Part shown: positions 39,804 to 51,572 of the stretch, in pieces
How positions within the stretch are numbered: position 1 is the stretch's first letter
Layout of the letters: each line of letters starts with the position of its first letter
Translations under genes and position numbers: made by a program
Notes under the pieces: generated by a model
The model's database searches: none
The model's input: only the letters and a program-made list of their open reading frames with translations
Told to the model about the DNA's origin: nothing
Assembly (NCBI GenBank): GCA_000745135.1
Contig: JQNH01000001.1
Location: 434,001-498,000 of the forward strand
Length of the DNA stretch: 64,000 nucleotides
Reading direction: 5' to 3'
Source of the DNA: Rhizobiales bacterium YIM 77505
Lineage (GTDB): Bacteria; Pseudomonadota; Alphaproteobacteria; Rhizobiales; Beijerinckiaceae

Positions 39804-40048
39804 GGCGAAACCCGCGGCCACGAGAGCAAAAGCGGTTCCGGGCGCCCCCCGAAGCCGGGCGCACCATAGTTTTGAGGTTTTCAGGTGTCAAGAATCGGAC
39901 GAACGATGCTAAGTTGCTGGAAGGACGGGGAAAACGGCTTCTTGCGCGATTGCTTGGGATGGCTTGTCGCAAGTTGAGGCGCAATTCCGCCTGTCCTGGC
40001 CAGAGAGCGCCCGCACGGCAGACCCGCCTTGGGACGGCGACATCGCGC

Positions 40049-43000
40049 CTACACCGCTTCCAGGAAGCGCTCCGCCTGTTGCAGGTCCACCGAGACGAGC
40101 TGGGAGACGCCGCGCTCGGCCATGGTGACGCCGAACAGGCGGTCCATCCGGGCCATGGTGATCGGGTTGTGGGTGATGACCACGAAGCGCGTGTCGGTCT
40201 GCCGGCGCATGTCGTCGAGGAGGTCGCAGTAGCGCTCCACATTGGCGTCGTCGAGCGGGGCGTCGACCTCGTCGAGCACGCAGATGGGCGAAGGGTTGGT
40301 CAGGAACACCGCGAAGATGAGCGCGGTGGCCGTCAGCGCCTGCTCGCCGCCGGACAGGAGCGTCATGGTCTGCGGCTTCTTGCCGGGCGGGCGGGCGAGG
40401 ATCTCGAGGCCGGCCTCGAGCGGATCATCCGAATCGATGAGCGTCAGCTCCGCCGTGCCGCCGCCGAAGAGGGTGGTGAACAGGCGCTGGAAATGGGCGT
40501 TCACGGTGTCGAAGGCGGCCAGCAAGCGCTCGCGGCCTTCGCGGTTGAGGCTGCCGATCGCCTGGCGCAGTCGTTTGATGGCCTCCACCAGGTCGTCGCG
40601 CTCGGTGACGAGCATGTCGCGCTTTCCCGCGACCTCGGCGAGTTCCTCGTCGGCGCGCAAGTTCACGGCCCCGAGACGTTCGCGCTCGCCCTTGAGCTGG
40701 GCAAGCCGCGCCTCCACCTCGCCGATGGCGGGCAGGGGCGCGTCCGGCTTGATGCCGGCAAGCTCGATGAGCCCGGCCGGCGTGGTGTCCAGGTTGTCGG
40801 CGATGGCGCGCGTCATCTCGGCAAGGCGCTGCACCAGGGCTTCGTGGCGGGCCTGCGAGGCGGCCCGCGCCTCCCGCGCCGCGGAGAGGGCTTCGAGGGC
40901 CTCCCGCGCCGCCTTGTCCGCTGCGGCGAGCGCCGTCTCGCCCTCCGCGAGACGGTCGGCCGCCGCCTTGCGCTTGGCCTCGGCCTCCTCGATCTGCCCG
41001 AGGAGCGCGCGCCTGCGCAGGATGAAGGCGTCGGGAGCCTCGCTCAGGGCCTTGCGTTCGGATTGCTGGCGCTCGAGCCGCGCCTTGAGCTCGGCGGCGG
41101 CCGCGCCGGCGCGCTCGGCGCGCTCGGTCCAGCTCTTGATCTCGGCGGCGATCGCCTCGCGTCGGCGCGCCGCCATTTCCGCCTCGCGCACCAGCGTCTG
41201 CAGGGCGACCCGCGCCTCGGACGCCCGGCCGCGGCGCTCGGCGACGACGGCACGGACCTTCAGAAGGCCCGCCTCCAGCTCCGGCATCTGGGCGAGGTTG
41301 CGAAGGCCCCGCTCCGCTTCGCAGACCCGCTCCCGGGCCTCGGCCTCGCTCCCTTCCACTCGGCCGAGGGCCTCCTGAAGGGCCGAGCGGCGGGCGGCGG
41401 CATCGGCCTCGCGCCGCTCGGCTTGGGTCAGGCGCTCGCGGGTGGCATCGAAGGCGCGGCGCGCTTCCCGGGCGGCGTCGAGAGCCGCAGCCTCCGCTGT
41501 CGCCGCCGCGCGGGTCGCCGCCTGCGCCGCCTCGGCTTCGGCACGCCGGGTCTCGGCCACCTTTCTGGCCTGGGCGGCCTCCCGTTCCAGATCCCCAAGA
41601 CGGTTCTTCTCGGCAAGTCTTCGCGCCGCGGCGGAGGGCGCCTCGGCGGCTGCGGTGAAGCCGTCCCAGCGCCACAGATCCCCCTCGCGCGAGACGAGCC
41701 GCTGCCCCGGCCTGAGCTGCACCCGGAAGGTCGGCCCGTCGGCGCGGTTGACGACGCCGATCTGCTTGAGGCGGCGGGCGAGCGCCGGCGGAGCCTGCAC
41801 GAACTCGGCCAAGGACGGCACGCCTTCCGGAAGGGGCGGGTCGCCTTCTCCGACCCCCGTGTCGATCCAATGCATCGGGGCCGTGGGATGGGAGGAGGCC
41901 TCGAGATCCTCGCCGAGGGCCGCTCCAAGGGCCGTCTCATAGCCTTTGGCCGCCGTCACCGCGTCGAGAATGGCCGGCCACAGATCGCCCGTGCCGGTGG
42001 AGAAGAGCTTGGCGAGGGTGCGGGCCTCGGTCTCGAGACGCTGCGCTGCCCGCTCCGCCTCGTTCAGAGGACCGCGGGTCTTCGCCTCCGCCTCGCGCGC
42101 CGCCGAAAGCGCGCTGCGCGATTCGGCCGCTCGCCGGTCGGCGTCACGCAGCCGCTCCTCGGCAGCGGCAAGGTCCGCGCGCAAGCCCTCGATCGCCGCA
42201 CCGCCCGACCCCTGGCTCAGGGCGGCAAGGTCTCGCGCGATCCGCTCGCGCTCGGCGGCAAAGCGAGCGGCGCGTTCGCCTTCCTCCCGGCGCGTTCGCT
42301 CCAGGGCGGAGCGTCGGGCGTTAAGATCGGAGACTTGCGCCTGTAGCTGGGAGAGTTCGGCCTCGACCTGGGCCAGCTCCTCTTCGGCGACGCGCAGCCG
42401 CTCCTCCGCCGCCCTGCGGGCCTCGGCCTCGGCGGCGCTGTCGTGCTTCAGCTCCTCGGCCTCGGCCTTGAGCCGTGCGATCGTCGCCGCCGCATCGGCC
42501 TGCGCGGCCGTCTGACGGCCGATGTCGCGCTCCAGATCCGCCACATGGCGTTCGAGCTCCGCCAGGCGCTCCTTGGCGCGCCGCTCCTCCGCGTCGAGCT
42601 CGGCCCGGGCGTGGTTCAGGCGCTGCAGCGCCGCCGCCGCGGCGGCTTCCGCCTCGCGCAAGGCCGGCAGCGCATGAGCCGCGATGGCCTGGGCCTTGGC
42701 GGCGTTGGCCTGCTGGGTCTGCTGGTCGGCGACGGTTTTCAGGTCCTCCGCGGCCTGGGCCTCGGCGGCGCTCGCCTGCTCGCGGGCCTCCGCATAGCCG
42801 ATGGCGTAAAGGAGGGCCTCGAGGCGGCGGATCTCGGCGGAGACGTTCTTGTAGCGGGAGGCCTGCCGGCCCTGCTTCTTCAGGCTGTCGACCTGGATGT
42901 CGAGCTCGCGCAGCACGTCCTCGACGCGGGTCAGGTTGTCCTCGGCCGCCTTCAGGCGCAGCTCCGCCTCGTGACGGCGGGCATGGAGCCCGGCGATGCC

Positions 43001-43504
43001 CGCGGCGTCCTCGAGGATGCGCCGGCGCGCCTGGGGCTTGGCGGCGATGATCTCGCTGATCTGCCCCTGCCGCACGAGCGCCGGCGAGCGGGCGCCCGTG
43101 GCGGCATCGGCGAAGAGGAGCTGAACATCACGGGCGCGCACCTCGCGGCCGTTGATGCGGTAGGTCGAGCCTTCCTCGCGCTCGATGCGGCGCGACACCT
43201 CGAGCACGTCGGAATCGTTGAAGGCGGCCGGGGCGCGGCGGTCCGAGTTATCGATGGTGAGGTGGACCTCGGCGCTGTTGCGCGCCGGGCGGCTGCCGGA
43301 GCCTGAGAAGATGACGTCGTCCATGCCGGACGCGCGCATGTTCTTGAAAGAGCTCTCGCCCATGACCCAGCGCAGGGCCTCGACGAGGTTCGACTTGCCG
43401 CAGCCGTTCGGGCCGACGACTCCGGTGAGTCCCGGCTCGATCAGGAAATCGGTCGGCTCGACGAAGGACTTGAAGCCGACGAGCCGCAGGCGCGTAAGCT
43501 TCAC
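40049..43504 (-). CDS. smc: chromosome segregation protein SMC
   Basis: A 1151-aa ATPase that organises the chromosome. Walker A GPNGCGKS is at 31-38, and the ABC signature LSGGEQALTA with Walker B PICVLDEVDAPLDD lies near the C-terminus. Two long Ala/Glu/Arg-rich coiled coils flank a hinge around DLWPAILDAVTAAKGYETALGAA-like sequence (about 500-620). Start is GTG at 43504 with GGAGGGG upstream, inside a hairpin arm. It follows the dsbA-like gene by 33 bp and may be coupled to it. Confidence 0.96.
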   Translation of the reverse strand: MKLTRLRLVGFKSFVEPTDFLIEPGLTGVVGPNGCGKSNLVEALRWVMGESSFKNMRASGMDDVIFSGSGSRPARNSAEVHLTIDNSDRRAPAAFNDSDVLEVSRRIEREEGSTYRINGREVRARDVQLLFADAATGARSPALVRQGQISEIIAAKPQARRRILEDAAGIAGLHARRHEAELRLKAAEDNLTRVEDVLRELDIQVDSLKKQGRQASRYKNVSAEIRRLEALLYAIGYAEAREQASAAEAQAAEDLKTVADQQTQQANAAKAQAIAAHALPALREAEAAAAAALQRLNHARAELDAEERRAKERLAELERHVADLERDIGRQTAAQADAAATIARLKAEAEELKHDSAAEAEARRAAEERLRVAEEELAQVEAELSQLQAQVSDLNARRSALERTRREEGERAARFAAERERIARDLAALSQGSGGAAIEGLRADLAAAEERLRDADRRAAESRSALSAAREAEAKTRGPLNEAERAAQRLETEARTLAKLFSTGTGDLWPAILDAVTAAKGYETALGAALGEDLEASSHPTAPMHWIDTGVGEGDPPLPEGVPSLAEFVQAPPALARRLKQIGVVNRADGPTFRVQLRPGQRLVSREGDLWRWDGFTAAAEAPSAAARRLAEKNRLGDLEREAAQARKVAETRRAEAEAAQAATRAAATAEAAALDAAREARRAFDATRERLTQAERREADAAARRSALQEALGRVEGSEAEARERVCEAERGLRNLAQMPELEAGLLKVRAVVAERRGRASEARVALQTLVREAEMAARRREAIAAEIKSWTERAERAGAAAAELKARLERQQSERKALSEAPDAFILRRRALLGQIEEAEAKRKAAADRLAEGETALAAADKAAREALEALSAAREARAASQARHEALVQRLAEMTRAIADNLDTTPAGLIELAGIKPDAPLPAIGEVEARLAQLKGERERLGAVNLRADEELAEVAGKRDMLVTERDDLVEAIKRLRQAIGSLNREGRERLLAAFDTVNAHFQRLFTTLFGGGTAELTLIDSDDPLEAGLEILARPPGKKPQTMTLLSGGEQALTATALIFAVFLTNPSPICVLDEVDAPLDDANVERYCDLLDDMRRQTDTRFVVITHNPITMARMDRLFGVTMAERGVSQLVSVDLQQAERFLEAV

Positions 43505-43507
43505 AGG

Positions 43508-43536
43508 CGCCCCTCCACCCTCCCATGGAGGGGGCG
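43508..43536 (-). promoter_or_regulatory. hairpin that holds the smc ribosome site
   Basis: On the minus strand, CGCCCCCTCCA and TGGAGGGGCG form a stem with one bulge around a TGGGAGGG-like loop. The second arm contains the GGAGGGG that would be the smc Shine-Dalgarno, 8 nt before its GTG. The upstream DsbA-like stop codon abuts the first arm, so a ribosome finishing there could open the stem. Translational coupling is inferred; it could also be a REP relic. Confidence 0.45.
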
Positions 43537-43537
43537 G

Positions 43538-44179
43538 TCAAACCCCCAGCATCGGCTTGATGATCTTCTCGAGTTCCTCAATGGACATGTTCCCGGCATG
43601 CCGCTGACCGTTGATGAAGAAGGTCGGCGTCGAGCTGATCTTGAACCGCTCCTCGGCGCGTTTGCGCACCGCGTTCACAGCGTCATAAAGCTTCTGGTCC
43701 TTCAAGCAGGACTCGAATTTTTCTTTGGAAAACCCGGCCTGGCGCATCATCTGCTGCAGGGCGTCGAGGGGCTTGTCGCTGAAGGCCCAGCTCCGCTGCG
43801 TGTCGAAGAGGAGATCGGTGATCGGGTAGTACTTGGCGTTGCCTTCGCAGCGCGCCAGCATGAACCCCGCCGTGGCGAGCGGATCGAGGGGAAACTCGCG
43901 CAGGATGAAACGCACCTGGCCGGTGTCGATGTAGCGCTCCTTCAGCTTCGGGAAGGTGTCCTTGTGGAAGGCCGCGCAATGGGAGCAGGTGAGCGAGGCG
44001 TATTCGACGATGGTCACCTTGGCGTTCTCGGGGCCGAGCGCCACATCGCCGAGCGGGCCGGGGACCGCGAGCTCCTCAGGGGAAACGGTCTGCTGGGCAA
44101 CCGCAGGCAGGCTGGGGAAGAGGACAGCCGCCCCGATGCCCGCGCCCAAGAGCGACAGGGCCTCACGCCGCGTGATCAT
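43538..44179 (-). CDS. DsbA/thioredoxin-family periplasmic oxidoreductase
   Basis: A 213-aa exported thiol-disulfide oxidoreductase. It starts at ATG 44179; the N-terminus MITRREALSLLGAGIGAAVL has a double Arg and hydrophobic core, so Tat or Sec export. The active site CSHC (Cys65, Cys68) is in EYASLTCSHCAAFH, and the cis-Pro is in ISSTPTFFING. It resembles DsbA-like thioredoxin_4 proteins next to smc in many Hyphomicrobiales. Its partner is not in view. Confidence 0.9.
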   Translation of the reverse strand: MITRREALSLLGAGIGAAVLFPSLPAVAQQTVSPEELAVPGPLGDVALGPENAKVTIVEYASLTCSHCAAFHKDTFPKLKERYIDTGQVRFILREFPLDPLATAGFMLARCEGNAKYYPITDLLFDTQRSWAFSDKPLDALQQMMRQAGFSKEKFESCLKDQKLYDAVNAVRKRAEERFKISSTPTFFINGQRHAGNMSIEELEKIIKPMLGV

Positions 44180-44255
44180 GACGAGACTCCAAAGGAAGAG
44201 GTGGTTTCGCCCCTGCGGTAAGATCTGGAGGGGATTGTGGCAAGGCGGCCGCCGG

Positions 44256-44756
44256 TCACGGCTTCGTGGGGCGGCCCCGGTCGGCGGCGATGGCCGTGCC
44301 GAGGCGGTCGAGCGCGCTCCGCAGTGATTCGTCGCCGATCGCCGCCGTCGCCGCGCGGATGCGCCGGCGATCCTCCTCCGCAAGCTCCGGCCGCGCCTTG
44401 ACGGGCCGCTGCGGCCGCAGGACCCGGCCCTGCTTGAGGACGAGACGCCCGACGCAGCGCCAGCCGAAATAGGCGTTCACCCGCTCGATCAGGATCGGCG
44501 CGAGGTGCTGGAGCTCAAGGGCGAAGGCCCCCTCGACCCGCACCACCAGGGTCGCGGGCTCGGGCCGCGCCTCCGGGTCCCCCCGCACGCCCCGACGGGG
44601 CCATTCGAGCCTGATCGGCTGGGACACCCGCTCCAGGCGCTCGCCGACGATCTCCGGCCAGGCGAGAATGACGTCGGAGGCCGCAAAGCCCTGGGCCGCG
44701 AGCGTGCGCCCGAGGCAGCGGTCGATGAGGTCGGCAAGGGGCTTCGGCCGGGCCAT
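44256..44756 (-). CDS. DciA-like DUF721 protein
   Basis: A 166-aa protein with the DUF721 signatures: PLADLIDRCLGRTLAAQG, then ILAWPEIVGERL, and LVVRVEGAFALELQHLAPILIERVN with the FGW motif. DciA helps load the replicative helicase in bacteria without DnaC. The alphaproteobacterial versions are less studied. The C-terminal third is basic and disordered-looking. It is divergent from mutY with a 59-bp gap and lies 76 bp upstream of the dsbA-like gene. Confidence 0.85.
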   Translation of the reverse strand: MARPKPLADLIDRCLGRTLAAQGFAASDVILAWPEIVGERLERVSQPIRLEWPRRGVRGDPEARPEPATLVVRVEGAFALELQHLAPILIERVNAYFGWRCVGRLVLKQGRVLRPQRPVKARPELAEEDRRRIRAATAAIGDESLRSALDRLGTAIAADRGRPTKP

Positions 44757-44815
44757 GACGGAAAACGTCCAAACGCCGCGTTGGAGGGATGCGGCGAAGC
44801 CGCTATCCAGCGCCC

Positions 44816-47146
<2,331 letters not shown>

Positions 47147-47295
47147 AGGGTAAAAGCCGGGTTGCCCGCGCGCGGCAAGAGCGTCCCGATTTGGGGCTGC
47201 AAAATTTGCCTACCCCCTCCGATGTGTTGCGATTTCGTTATGTCTTCAAGGGATTGAGCGGGTCGAGGCGCCGCACGGGCGAAATGAGGGGCGGC

Positions 47296-47952
47296 TCACA
47301 CCGCGCAGACGCCGCGGACGGGGGCGAAGCTGCGGCGGTGAAAGGGGCAGGGGCCTTCGCTCGTCAGCGCCGCCAGATGGCGGGGGCTGCGATAGCCCAC
47401 ATTGGTCTCGAAGCCGTAGGCGGGGAAGCGCTCGTGCAGGCGGCGCATCATGCGGTCGCGGACCACCTTGGCGACGATGGAGGCGGCGGCGATCGACGCC
47501 ACCGTGGCGTCGCCCTTGACGATCGCCTCGACCGGGCAGGGCAGGTCCGGCGGATCGTTGCCGTCGATGAGGGCGATGTCCGGCCGGCAGGGCAGGGCGG
47601 CAAGCGCCCGGCCCATGGCGAGGAGCGACGCCCGGCGGATGTTCAGTCGGTCCACCTCCTCGTGGGACAGGGAGGCGACCCCGACCTCGGCGGCGGCGAG
47701 GATCTCCTCGAACAGGGCCTCCCGCTCGGCGGGGGTGAGCGCCTTGGAATCCGCAAGCCCCTTCGGCGCACGCCTCAAGTCGAGCACCACCGCGGCCGCC
47801 ACCACAGGCCCGGCAAGAGGACCGCGCCCGACCTCGTCGATGCCGGCAATGACCCGATGGCCCACGCGCAGGAGCCTGCGTTCCTTCGCAAGACCAAGGC
47901 GTTCCTTTGCAAGACCAAGGCCAAGCCGCTCCGGCAAGCGAATCGCGTCCAT
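47296..47952 (-). CDS. rnhB: ribonuclease HII
   Basis: A 218-aa enzyme that cuts RNA in RNA-DNA hybrids and starts ribonucleotide excision. The catalytic pair is in [19 protein letters not shown], another acid in IDGNDPP, and the signature [17 protein letters not shown]. Start at the ATG at 47952. Its N-terminus contains a seven-residue duplication (LGLAKER twice), caused by a 21-bp tandem repeat at 47880-47921. It lies upstream of ccrM on the same strand and downstream of the radical SAM gene, with an insert between them. Confidence 0.96.
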   Translation of the reverse strand: MDAIRLPERLGLGLAKERLGLAKERRLLRVGHRVIAGIDEVGRGPLAGPVVAAAVVLDLRRAPKGLADSKALTPAEREALFEEILAAAEVGVASLSHEEVDRLNIRRASLLAMGRALAALPCRPDIALIDGNDPPDLPCPVEAIVKGDATVASIAAASIVAKVVRDRMMRRLHERFPAYGFETNVGYRSPRHLAALTSEGPCPFHRRSFAPVRGVCAV

Positions 47953-48124
47953 GACCGGACGAGACCGCCTTTCCCGCCCCGTGTCACGCCGCAGGCGCGC
48001 CGCGCGGCGAAAGGACTCACAGAAAACTTGTCGACGCAGGCACCTGAAGCCGGCCCGGCACTGCCGACGCGCAGTTGCCAAACCGGCTCGTGGGCACCAA
48101 TATCATGCAAGCCTGACAGGTATA

Positions 48125-48358
48125 ATGATGAGTTGGCTCAAACGAGACGTTCGAACGGGCGAGGCCGGTTCCACCGCGTTGGGGTGGGTGCGCCGTGACG
48201 ACCGCGGCCTGCGCTCTGCTGCGCGGGACTCATCCGGCGTCATCACGATCCGGGACTATCCGGGGAATGTCACGAGCCGCACGATCCGAAACGACGTTTA
48301 TCAGGATGCGCTTCGAGCGGCCGAATCGACGCTTCGTAACGCGTCCAAGAAGAGATGA
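48125..48358 (+). CDS. small protein of unknown function, first gene of an inserted pair
   Basis: A 77-aa basic protein starting MMSWLKRDVRTGEAG, then RDDRGLRSAARDSSG, and ending with YPGNVTSRTIRNDVYQDALR and AAESTLRNASKKR. No transmembrane helix or signal. I do not recognise the family. The stop overlaps the ATG of the next gene (ATGA at 48355-48358), so the two are translationally coupled. Codon use is less GC-rich than in the neighbours, judged by eye. The pair separates rnhB from the radical SAM gene. TATAAT overlaps the start codon, but no -35 is clear. Confidence 0.65.
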   Translation: MMSWLKRDVRTGEAGSTALGWVRRDDRGLRSAARDSSGVITIRDYPGNVTSRTIRNDVYQDALRAAESTLRNASKKR

Positions 48359-48807
48359 AAGAGCCCGCTCCTGGATATAATGTCGTATACGAGAAACTTG
48401 TCCTTCGAGACGATGACCTGATTGGCCTCATCGCCTACGCGCTCTACAAGCAGCGCAAGCGAGCGTGGATCATCGACTTCAAGGCTCAGCAGGGGCGAGA
48501 ACCGAACGCCGAAGAGGAGCGCAGCTACCTCATCGGCGAGACGACATCCTCCCGTCTCAGCGATTATCGACAGCAGGCAGAATCCATTCTGGCTTCCTAC
48601 GCTGACGAAGTCGTCAAGAGCGCGACACCCAACATTCAGCGCGAGGCTATAACAGGGCGCATCGAGAGTGCGCTCCAATGGTATCGGCAGATACCCGGAG
48701 GCGTTGTCGCGGCATTCTCCTACACGATGCTCCTCATCGGGATCGTTCTCATCCTGAAATATGCCGGCATCGATCTCATCAGCATTCTGAACGCCAGCAA
48801 AGGCTAG
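48355..48807 (+). CDS. membrane-anchored protein of unknown function, second gene of the inserted pair
   Basis: A 150-aa protein with a soluble N-terminal domain and one C-terminal helix (GGVVAAFSYTMLLIGIVLIL, about 113-136). The N-terminal part has a conserved-looking pattern: YEKLVLRDDDLIGLIAYALY, then KQRKRAWIIDF, then GREPNAEEERSY. This recalls uncharacterised membrane-tethered proteins seen in scattered bacteria, from memory only. It has no catalytic motif I recognise. The stop codon overlaps that of the convergent radical SAM gene (CTAG). GC appears lower than the flanks. Confidence 0.7.
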   Translation: MKEPAPGYNVVYEKLVLRDDDLIGLIAYALYKQRKRAWIIDFKAQQGREPNAEEERSYLIGETTSSRLSDYRQQAESILASYADEVVKSATPNIQREAITGRIESALQWYRQIPGGVVAAFSYTMLLIGIVLILKYAGIDLISILNASKG

Positions 48808-49991
48808 AACAGGCTGAGCTGCTCGGCGCCCTCGGGCTTCGGGGGCGTGAAAAGGTCCGTGCGCAGGCTGCGGCGGACCTTGTTGAAGCCGAAGCGATCG
48901 CAGGCCGTCTCGAAGCGCCGGCCGATCATCCAGGCATAGGGGCCGATGCCGGTCTGGCGCTTGCGCCAGGTCGAATCGTAGAGCTTTCCGCCACGGGTGT
49001 CCTGCACGAGGGCGAAGACGTGCTTGAGCTTGTCCGGATAGTGCTCGGACAGCCAGTCGCGCATGATCTCCTTGAGCTCGTTCGGCAGCCTCAGCAGCAC
49101 ATAGCCCGCAGTGCGGGCTCCGGCCGCGTAGACGGCCTGCAGGATGTCCTCGATCTCGTGATCGTTGATGCCGGGGATGACCGGCGCCACGAGCACGCTC
49201 ACCGGAATCCCCGCGTCGGCGAGCCTCTTGATCGTCTCGAGGCGTTTCGGCGGCGTCGCGGCCCGCGGCTCCATGGTGCGGGCAAGCCGCGGATCGAGCG
49301 TCGTCACCGAGATCGCCACCTTGGCAAGGCCGCGGTCGGCCATGGGCGCCAGAATGTCGATGTCCCTCGCCACGAGCGCCGACTTGGTCACGATCCCGAC
49401 CGGGTGGCTGGCGCGGCTGAGGACCTCGAGGACGCTGCGGGTGATGCGCAGGCGGCGCTCGATGGGCTGATAGGGATCGGTGTTGGTGCCGAGCGCGATG
49501 GTCTTCGGTTGATAGCCGGGCTTGGCAAGCTCCTTCTGGAGGAGCTCCGCCGCATTCGGCTTGGCGAAGAGCTTGGTCTCGAAGTCAAGCCCGGGCGACA
49601 GGCCCTGATAGGCGTGGGTCGGCCGCGCAAAGCAATAGACGCAGCCATGCTCGCAGCCGCGATAAGGGTTGATCGACCGGTCGAAGGAGATGTCCGGCGA
49701 GTCGTTCCTGGTGATGATGGAGCGCGCGCGCTCCATAATGACTTCGGTCTTGAGCGGCGGTCCTTCCTCGGCGATGTCCCAGCCGTCCGCGAAGTGCTCG
49801 CGCGCGAGGGGCTCAAATCGGGCCGCAGGATTGGTCACCGCTCCGCGGCCGCGGCGCAGCGTCTCCTCGACGATCTCGCCCCGGTCATGAAGGAAGGCTT
49901 GGCGAGCCTCCTCCGCCAGGCGGCCGGGGCTGCGGCGGACCTCGGCGCTGACCACCGGATCGCGCGCGCTCTGTCGGGCACGCAGGGCCAT
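48804..49991 (-). CDS. PA0069-family radical SAM protein
   Basis: A 395-aa radical SAM protein. The cluster motif CEHGCVYC (Cys113, Cys117, Cys120) is in NPYRGCEHGCVYCFARP, as in SPL-like and PA0069-like proteins. Conserved stretches include NTDPYQPIERRLRITR and ISVTTLDPRLARTMEPRA. The family is conserved, but its substrate is unknown; a role in DNA or tRNA repair has been suggested by its similarity to spore photoproduct lyase. It is divergent from the small glycosyltransferase-like gene. Confidence 0.9.
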   Translation of the reverse strand: MALRARQSARDPVVSAEVRRSPGRLAEEARQAFLHDRGEIVEETLRRGRGAVTNPAARFEPLAREHFADGWDIAEEGPPLKTEVIMERARSIITRNDSPDISFDRSINPYRGCEHGCVYCFARPTHAYQGLSPGLDFETKLFAKPNAAELLQKELAKPGYQPKTIALGTNTDPYQPIERRLRITRSVLEVLSRASHPVGIVTKSALVARDIDILAPMADRGLAKVAISVTTLDPRLARTMEPRAATPPKRLETIKRLADAGIPVSVLVAPVIPGINDHEIEDILQAVYAAGARTAGYVLLRLPNELKEIMRDWLSEHYPDKLKHVFALVQDTRGGKLYDSTWRKRQTGIGPYAWMIGRRFETACDRFGFNKVRRSLRTDLFTPPKPEGAEQLSLF

Positions 49992-50115
49992 GACCGGAAC
50001 CTCCGACCTACGGAATCAGATGCGACGCGGCTCATACATAGAACAAAAATAGAACATCAAAATCAAGACGCTTGTGCAGCCCCTCGTGAAAGGCTTGAAC
50101 GGGTCGAGGCCCGCG

Positions 50116-50625
50116 ATGATCACCGCTCTCATTCAGTTCCGTGGCGACATGGAAGCCCTGGCGGCGACGCTGAGCGCCCTTGTCGCCGGAGTCGCCGAAG
50201 GACTCATCGCCGATGCCGTGGTGCTCACGGCGGTCGCCGACCCGGACGTGGAGGCGGTGGCGGACGCGGTCGGCGCCAGGGTCGTTGTCGTCGGCAAGGC
50301 GCCCTGTCCCTGGGCGGTGGCGGCAGCCGTCGCGCGCCGGGACTGGCTCCTGTGTCTCGAGGCCGGGGATCTTCTGGGCGAGGGATGGGGTGACGCCCTC
50401 GACCGCTTCGTCGCCGGGACGCCCGGCGGAGAGCGTGTCGGCCGGTTGCGGCGTGCGCCCTCGCTCGGCCGCGCGCTGGTCGACTCCGCCCTTGGAACGC
50501 GCCGGGTGCGTGCCGGCGATCTCGTCCACCGCAGCCTCTTCGGGCCGCAAGGCCTGCGCAAACGGCTTCGGCCACACGGGCTCGCCGTCCGCATCAAGCC
50601 CGCGCCGCTGCGGCGCAAAGCGTAA
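50116..50625 (+). CDS. small glycosyltransferase family 2-like protein
   Basis: A 169-aa protein with a GT2-like start: ITALIQFRGDMEALAATLSALVAGVAEGLI, then AVVLTAVADPDVEAVADAVGA and WLLCLEAGDLL, where a DxD-like acid pair would sit (LEAGD). It is shorter than true GT2 enzymes, and its catalytic motif is degenerate, so activity is doubtful. The ATG at 50116 has GAGG six nt upstream. Such short GT2-like genes sit beside moaB in several Hyphomicrobiales genomes, from memory. Confidence 0.6.
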   Translation: MITALIQFRGDMEALAATLSALVAGVAEGLIADAVVLTAVADPDVEAVADAVGARVVVVGKAPCPWAVAAAVARRDWLLCLEAGDLLGEGWGDALDRFVAGTPGGERVGRLRRAPSLGRALVDSALGTRRVRAGDLVHRSLFGPQGLRKRLRPHGLAVRIKPAPLRRKA

Positions 50626-50628
50626 CGC

Positions 50629-50700
50629 CCCCTCTCCTGGAGGGGGAGAATCGACGCTGCACAGGCGCGGCGGGGTGACGCCGGCGCCCCAGTGGGAGGT
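50629..50700. repeat. REP-like element after the GT2-like gene
   Basis: A stem of CCCCCTCTCC / GGAGGGGGAGA, then ATCGA, a hairpin-like CGCTGCACAGGCGCGGC, and GGGGTGACG. Order and spacing match those of the element in gcvPB and at 59687-59738, though the stems differ in sequence. It lies 4 bp past the stop of the GT2-like gene. Membership is judged by eye. Confidence 0.5.
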
Positions 50701-50706
50701 TCGCAC

Positions 50707-50812
50707 CCGAACCTCTCCCCGCTTTGCCGGAAGCCTGCAACGGAGCGCAAGCGCAGTGGAAGGCTGTCCGGGACGGAAGCGCAATAACTCGCCGCGCAGC
50801 GGCTCCTTCTTC
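50707..50812. repeat. diverged member of the ~97-bp repeat family
   Basis: Resembles copies A and B around gcvPB: a GGAGCGCAAGCGC centre, then TGTCCGGGACGGAAGCGCAA, which matches the same words in A and B, followed by GCCGCGCAGCGGC, a hairpin in the place of GCTGCGAAGCAGC. Much of the left part differs. Together with 50629-50700 it fills most of the 234-bp gap between the GT2-like and moaB genes. Confidence 0.55.
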
Positions 50813-50859
50813 TTTGGCGCGCCACCCATACCCTCCCCTCCAAGGGGCAGGGCGCCGCG

Positions 50860-51414
<555 letters not shown>

Positions 51415-51572
51415 GGGATGAGCTCGCGCGCTTGCCAGAAGAAGAGTCTTTAGGAAGTAAGAAGTCTTTAGACGGTTTTGCGGCCGGGGTCCCGACCACC
51501 GGAAGGGGCGCCGTTTCCAAAACATTAAAGCAGTCGTGTCAGATAAGCTGGAGCGGAGGTCCGATCGCCGCG

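Noticed and set aside
48061-48126. TATAAT at 48121-48126 as the -10 of the inserted gene pair
   Set aside because: It overlaps the start codon and no -35 is present at 16-18 bp, so it cannot serve the annotated start.
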